DNA from: a bacterium
GTDB taxonomy: Bacteria; Tectomicrobia; Entotheonellia; Entotheonellales; Entotheonellaceae
DNA: 6,024 nt
Direction of reading: 5' to 3'
NCBI GenBank assembly: GCA_027294925.1
Contig: JAPULM010000423.1
Coordinates: 1-6,024, forward strand
Part shown: positions 5,814 through 6,024 of the stretch, piece after piece
Layout: each line of letters starts with the position of its first letter
Position numbering within the stretch: position 1 is the stretch's first letter
Translations under genes and position numbers: made by a program
Notes under the pieces: model-generated
Databases searched by the model: none
What the model was told of the DNA's origin: nothing
What the model saw: the letters and a program-made list of their open reading frames with translations, nothing else

Positions 5814-5963
5814 CGGCGCGCCGCTGGATTCAAGATTGACGCGGAGCGCAAAGCTGGGGCGTTGCTGGCGGGAATGGAGAAGGCAAAAGGGGGAAAGGTA
5901 ACGGTCATAGGTTGCAGTCATAGCCTATCAATGAGAGGGAAGACTTCATCGCTCAACTCTTGA
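5814..5963 (+). pseudogene. Remnant of a prophage/integrative-element-type protein
   Basis: An open frame between stops at 5811 and 5961 reads AAGFKIDAERKAGALLAG (5820-5873) and then MEKAKGGK (5874-5897). This matches the pattern AAexrlrAERrAGelLaxMEKAKG that I remember from small DNA-associated proteins of prophages, plasmids and integrative elements. After the G-rich run at 5889-5897 the similarity fades and the frame ends within about 22 codons. It has no start codon or ribosome site of its own before the motif, and an in-frame stop (5811-5813) lies immediately upstream. I read it as an internal fragment of a longer gene that lost both ends. Its place after a broken integrase supports a decayed element. 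The family assignment is from memory and not tested. Confidence 0.5.
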
Positions 5964-6024
5964 ACTTCATGCCAGTGCCCTTCATTCACCGCTGGAGCAG
6001 TAGGTGATGATTCCCTAACCTTTT
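5918..6024 (-). CDS. Possible C-terminal end of a leftward gene entering from the right edge
   Basis: On the reverse strand one frame is open from the window edge to a TGA at 5920-5918. It gives about 34 codons with an acidic, protein-like composition ending EVQELSDEVFPLIDRL. I do not recognise it. An open run of this length occurs often by chance, and it overlaps the remnant frame on the other strand, so it stays tentative. Confidence 0.3.
   Translation of the reverse strand, partial: KVRESSPTAPAVNEGHWHEVQELSDEVFPLIDRL

Overview
The window looks like ordinary bacterial chromosome (moderate G+C by eye, sigma70-like promoters, clear Shine-Dalgarno sites) that passes at its right end into a decayed mobile-element remnant. 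The protein style, especially the integrase and the two-RCK potassium channel, suggests a proteobacterium, perhaps a gammaproteobacterium. That placement rests on remembered family resemblance only; there is no rRNA or other taxonomic marker.

Left part (1-2185): the N-terminal two thirds of a luciferase-like flavin monooxygenase gene runs leftward off the window. It is followed by a rightward gene for a small secreted lipoprotein of unknown function and a leftward gene for a 103-residue protein of unknown function. The last two converge on a strong GC hairpin at 1525-1545. The 311-base gap at 1875-2185 is unusually structured: a 13-bp perfect hairpin, a 110-bp element with imperfect terminal inverted repeats, a 14-bp tandem duplication, a short palindrome, and a good promoter whose -35 box lies inside the right arm of the inverted repeat.

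Middle part (2186-4738): a two-transmembrane potassium channel with two cytoplasmic RCK/TrkA-type domains is split in two by an apparent -1 frameshift near 2905-2910. Next come a dispersed-repeat-like hairpin and a complete L-isoaspartyl protein methyltransferase gene (pcm) with a very strong ribosome binding site.

Right part (4739-6024): a tyrosine recombinase gene is cut off just after the first catalytic arginine. About 335 bases with no recognisable gene follow, then a short reading frame carrying a protein signature I recall from prophage and integrative-element genes, then possibly the 3' end of a leftward gene entering from the right. The simplest reading is an old, broken integrated element beside pcm. 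I found no CRISPR array, tRNA or rRNA, and no convincing undescribed multi-gene system. The best leads are the split channel, the structured region before it, and the element remnant.
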